Shown here: one piece after another, positions 62,620-64,000 of the stretch
How the letters are laid out: each line of letters begins with the position of its first letter
Numbering within the stretch: position 1 is the first letter of the stretch
Assembly (NCBI RefSeq): GCF_047556435.1
Contig: NZ_CP180210.1
Span: 3,224,001-3,288,000, forward strand
From: Alteromonas sp047556435
Lineage (GTDB): Bacteria > Pseudomonadota > Gammaproteobacteria > Enterobacterales > Alteromonadaceae
Reading direction: 5' to 3'
DNA length: 64,000 bases
Made by a program: the position numbers and the translations under genes
The notes under the pieces: generated by a model
Databases searched by the model: none
Told to the model about the DNA's origin: nothing
Seen by the model: the letters and a program-made list of their open reading frames with translations, nothing else

Positions 62620-62952
62620 CTGGTCCATCTCACCGTCTTTGCGAGGCTGTTCACACTGCCAGCACACCTCAAAGGCACCACCGTTGACTTCCCCGCACTG
62701 CGGGCACTGCCAGGGGTCAGCGCTTTGTGTTGACGCCAAAGGCTCTGGCATAGCGTCAACTACCGCCTGCGCTCTGGGAAACCAGTTATCGTCGACGATC
62801 CAGATTTCTTGCTGACTGTCTTGCCAGGGCAACTCACCGATAGCGCCACTGGCAAACTCATTTTTTACCAGATAGGGAATGTCTCTGACATCCAGTTCAC
62901 TGCGAACAGACTGAAATAAGAAACGGTCCTCTGAGGCGTACAGCTTTCGCAT
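62605..62952 (-). CDS. DUF2007 protein with C-terminal zinc ribbon
   Basis: A 115-residue protein. The N-terminal half (LYASEDRFLFQSVRSELD through IWIVDDNWFPRAQAVVDA) matches DUF2007, a putative signal-transducing domain of unknown role. After a linker with PWQCPQCG and VCWQCE it has two CxxC pairs spaced by ten residues, a RanBP2-type zinc ribbon. Its last four residues and stop codon are formed by an IS5-end-like motif. It lies 11 bases after pilU on the same strand, likely one operon. Confidence 0.8.
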   Translation of the reverse strand: MRKLYASEDRFLFQSVRSELDVRDIPYLVKNEFASGAIGELPWQDSQQEIWIVDDNWFPRAQAVVDAMPEPLASTQSADPWQCPQCGEVNGGAFEVCWQCEQPRKDGEMDQGRCE

Positions 62953-62963
62953 ACAGCGCAGTT

Positions 62964-64000
62964 TTAATCCATGTCGATAGAAACGTCAGATAACGTTCCC
63001 AGGCTTGAGCCTTCGTTAGTATCCAGTTTAATCATCAGGCGCAGATCATTAGGCGAGTCTGCATGATGCAACGCCTGATCCAGTTCGATTTTTCCGGCTT
63101 TGTAAAGGTCATACAGCGCCATATCAAAGCTCTGCATACCCATCTCTTTCCCTTTTTTCATCGCCTCTTTGAGGCTGCCAATTTCATTGCGCTGGATAAG
63201 ATCTGTCACTAACGGTGAATTGAGTAGTATTTCAATAGCCGCAACCCGCCCCTTGCCATCGCGGGTAGGAACCAGTTGCTGCGCCACAATAGCACGAATG
63301 TTCAGGCTTAAATCGAAGCGCAATTTGTCGTGCTGATCTTTTGGTGCCAGGTGCATAATACGCTCAATTGCCTGGTTGGCGTTGTTCGCGTGCAGGGTTG
63401 CCACACAAAGGTGGCCCGTATCCGCAAACGACATGGCATACTCCATGGTTTCCATCGAGCGGATTTCCCCTATCAGGATGACATCCGGCGCCTGACGCAA
63501 AGAGCTTTTCAGCGCATCATCGAAGGTTTGCGTATCCAGCCCGACTTCACGCTGCGTGATAACACAGTTGCGGTGTTCGTGAACAAATTCAATCGGATCT
63601 TCAATGGTCAGAATATGCCCGTGGGAATTCTGGTTTCGATGCCCGATAAGCGCCGCCAGAGAGGTAGATTTACCGGTGCCGGTTCCCCCTACAAACAACA
63701 CCAGACCACGTTTGGACATAATAATATCTTTCAGTACCGGCGGCAGTCCGAGGTCATCGACGCGGGGAATCTGCGTGACGATCCGACGAATAACCATGCC
63801 TGCCTGGTCGCGCTGCCAGAATGCTGAACAACGGAAACGCCCTACCCCATCGCGGGCTATCGCAAAGTTACACTCGCGGCTGTTATGGAACTCATTTTGT
63901 TGTTTCTCATTCATCGACTCATGAACCAGCGACAACGCTTCTTCTTCCGAGAGAGGCATATCTGTCAGAGGAGTCAGCTTACCGTTAATCTTGGCGCTGA
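62964..64000 (-). CDS. pilU: Type IV pilus retraction ATPase PilU (partial)
   Basis: The gene enters from the right edge: the frame stays open from the stop at 62964 to base 64000 with residues KINGKLTPLTD before the first internal Met at 63959, so the true start is outside. Walker A GGTGTGKST, the Asp box LTIEDPIEFVHEH, Walker B ILIGEIRSMETMEYAM and the His box CVATLHANN are present. The C-terminal tail (RLMIKLDTNEGSS and on) and MQSFDMALYDLYKAG favour PilU over PilT. PilU works with PilT to retract pili. PilD at the other end of the window serves the same pilus system. Confidence 0.9.
   Translation of the reverse strand, partial: SAKINGKLTPLTDMPLSEEEALSLVHESMNEKQQNEFHNSRECNFAIARDGVGRFRCSAFWQRDQAGMVIRRIVTQIPRVDDLGLPPVLKDIIMSKRGLVLFVGGTGTGKSTSLAALIGHRNQNSHGHILTIEDPIEFVHEHRNCVITQREVGLDTQTFDDALKSSLRQAPDVILIGEIRSMETMEYAMSFADTGHLCVATLHANNANQAIERIMHLAPKDQHDKLRFDLSLNIRAIVAQQLVPTRDGKGRVAAIEILLNSPLVTDLIQRNEIGSLKEAMKKGKEMGMQSFDMALYDLYKAGKIELDQALHHADSPNDLRLMIKLDTNEGSSLGTLSDVSIDMD

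Noticed and set aside
1..64000. CRISPR array, tRNA or rRNA genes, prophage or integrative element
   Set aside because: No regularly spaced repeats, no recognisable RNA gene, integrase or phage structural gene was found on either strand.

Overview
The window looks like a chromosomal segment of a marine gammaproteobacterium of the order Alteromonadales, close to Alteromonas and its relatives. This is inferred from gene content and protein character: a complete dcw cluster with ZapD, the PrsK/PrsR pair, a peroxiredoxin-glutaredoxin fusion, a SapC-family protein and a DUF2007 protein. No rRNA, tRNA, CRISPR array or complete mobile element was seen. Genus cannot be fixed without a database search.

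Region 1 (1-3.3 kb, plus strand) holds the tail of the prepilin peptidase gene pilD, then coaE, zapD, yacG and an aspartoacylase-like gene. It ends at a bidirectional terminator facing the long minus-strand block.

Region 2 (3.5-25.8 kb, minus strand) is the division and cell wall (dcw) cluster in canonical order: mraZ-rsmH-ftsL-ftsI-murE-murF-mraY-murD-ftsW-murG-murC-ddlB-ftsQ-ftsA-ftsZ, then lpxC, an M23 peptidase in the position that secM holds in E. coli, secA and mutT. Genes from mraZ to ddlB overlap by 1-11 bases. The mraZ promoter carries two sets of 10-bp-spaced MraZ-box-like repeats. lpxC has its own promoter with perfect -35 and -10 hexamers.

Region 3 (26.3-35 kb) is accessory: a Na/Pi-cotransporter family protein, a beta-CASP metallo-beta-lactamase RNase-like protein, an outer-membrane barrel, a ModF-like twin ATPase, a SapC-family protein, a 0.7-kb stretch with a possible decayed gene, and a secreted M19 dipeptidase.

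Region 4 (35.1-43.7 kb, plus) is a compact copper/silver resistance operon. It encodes a Cys/His-rich secreted protein, a DUF411 (CopG-type) protein, a CusC-like channel, a CusB-like adaptor with two fused CusF-like domains, a CusA pump and two related PepSY membrane proteins. No metal-responsive regulator lies next to it.

Region 5 (43.7-58.6 kb) mixes envelope and signalling genes: a secreted alpha/beta hydrolase, a Prx5-Grx fusion, a TPR-GGDEF diguanylate cyclase, the PrsR/PrsK two-component pair without exosortase nearby, a FabH-like ketoacyl synthase, a collagen-stalked choice-of-anchor I lipoprotein, a glycine-zipper lipoprotein, an M48 lipoprotein protease and an MscS channel.

Region 6 (59-64 kb) is a housekeeping block, rsmE-gshB-yqgE-ruvX, with a small membrane protein before it. 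It meets a minus-strand DUF2007/zinc-ribbon gene and pilU, which runs off the end.

The most interesting non-genic signals are: three copies of a 16-base motif resembling the terminal inverted repeat of IS5; a structured leader with a small ORF before yacG; the MraZ box array; and a strong ribosome-binding site placed before an in-frame ATT codon in the first gene of the copper operon.
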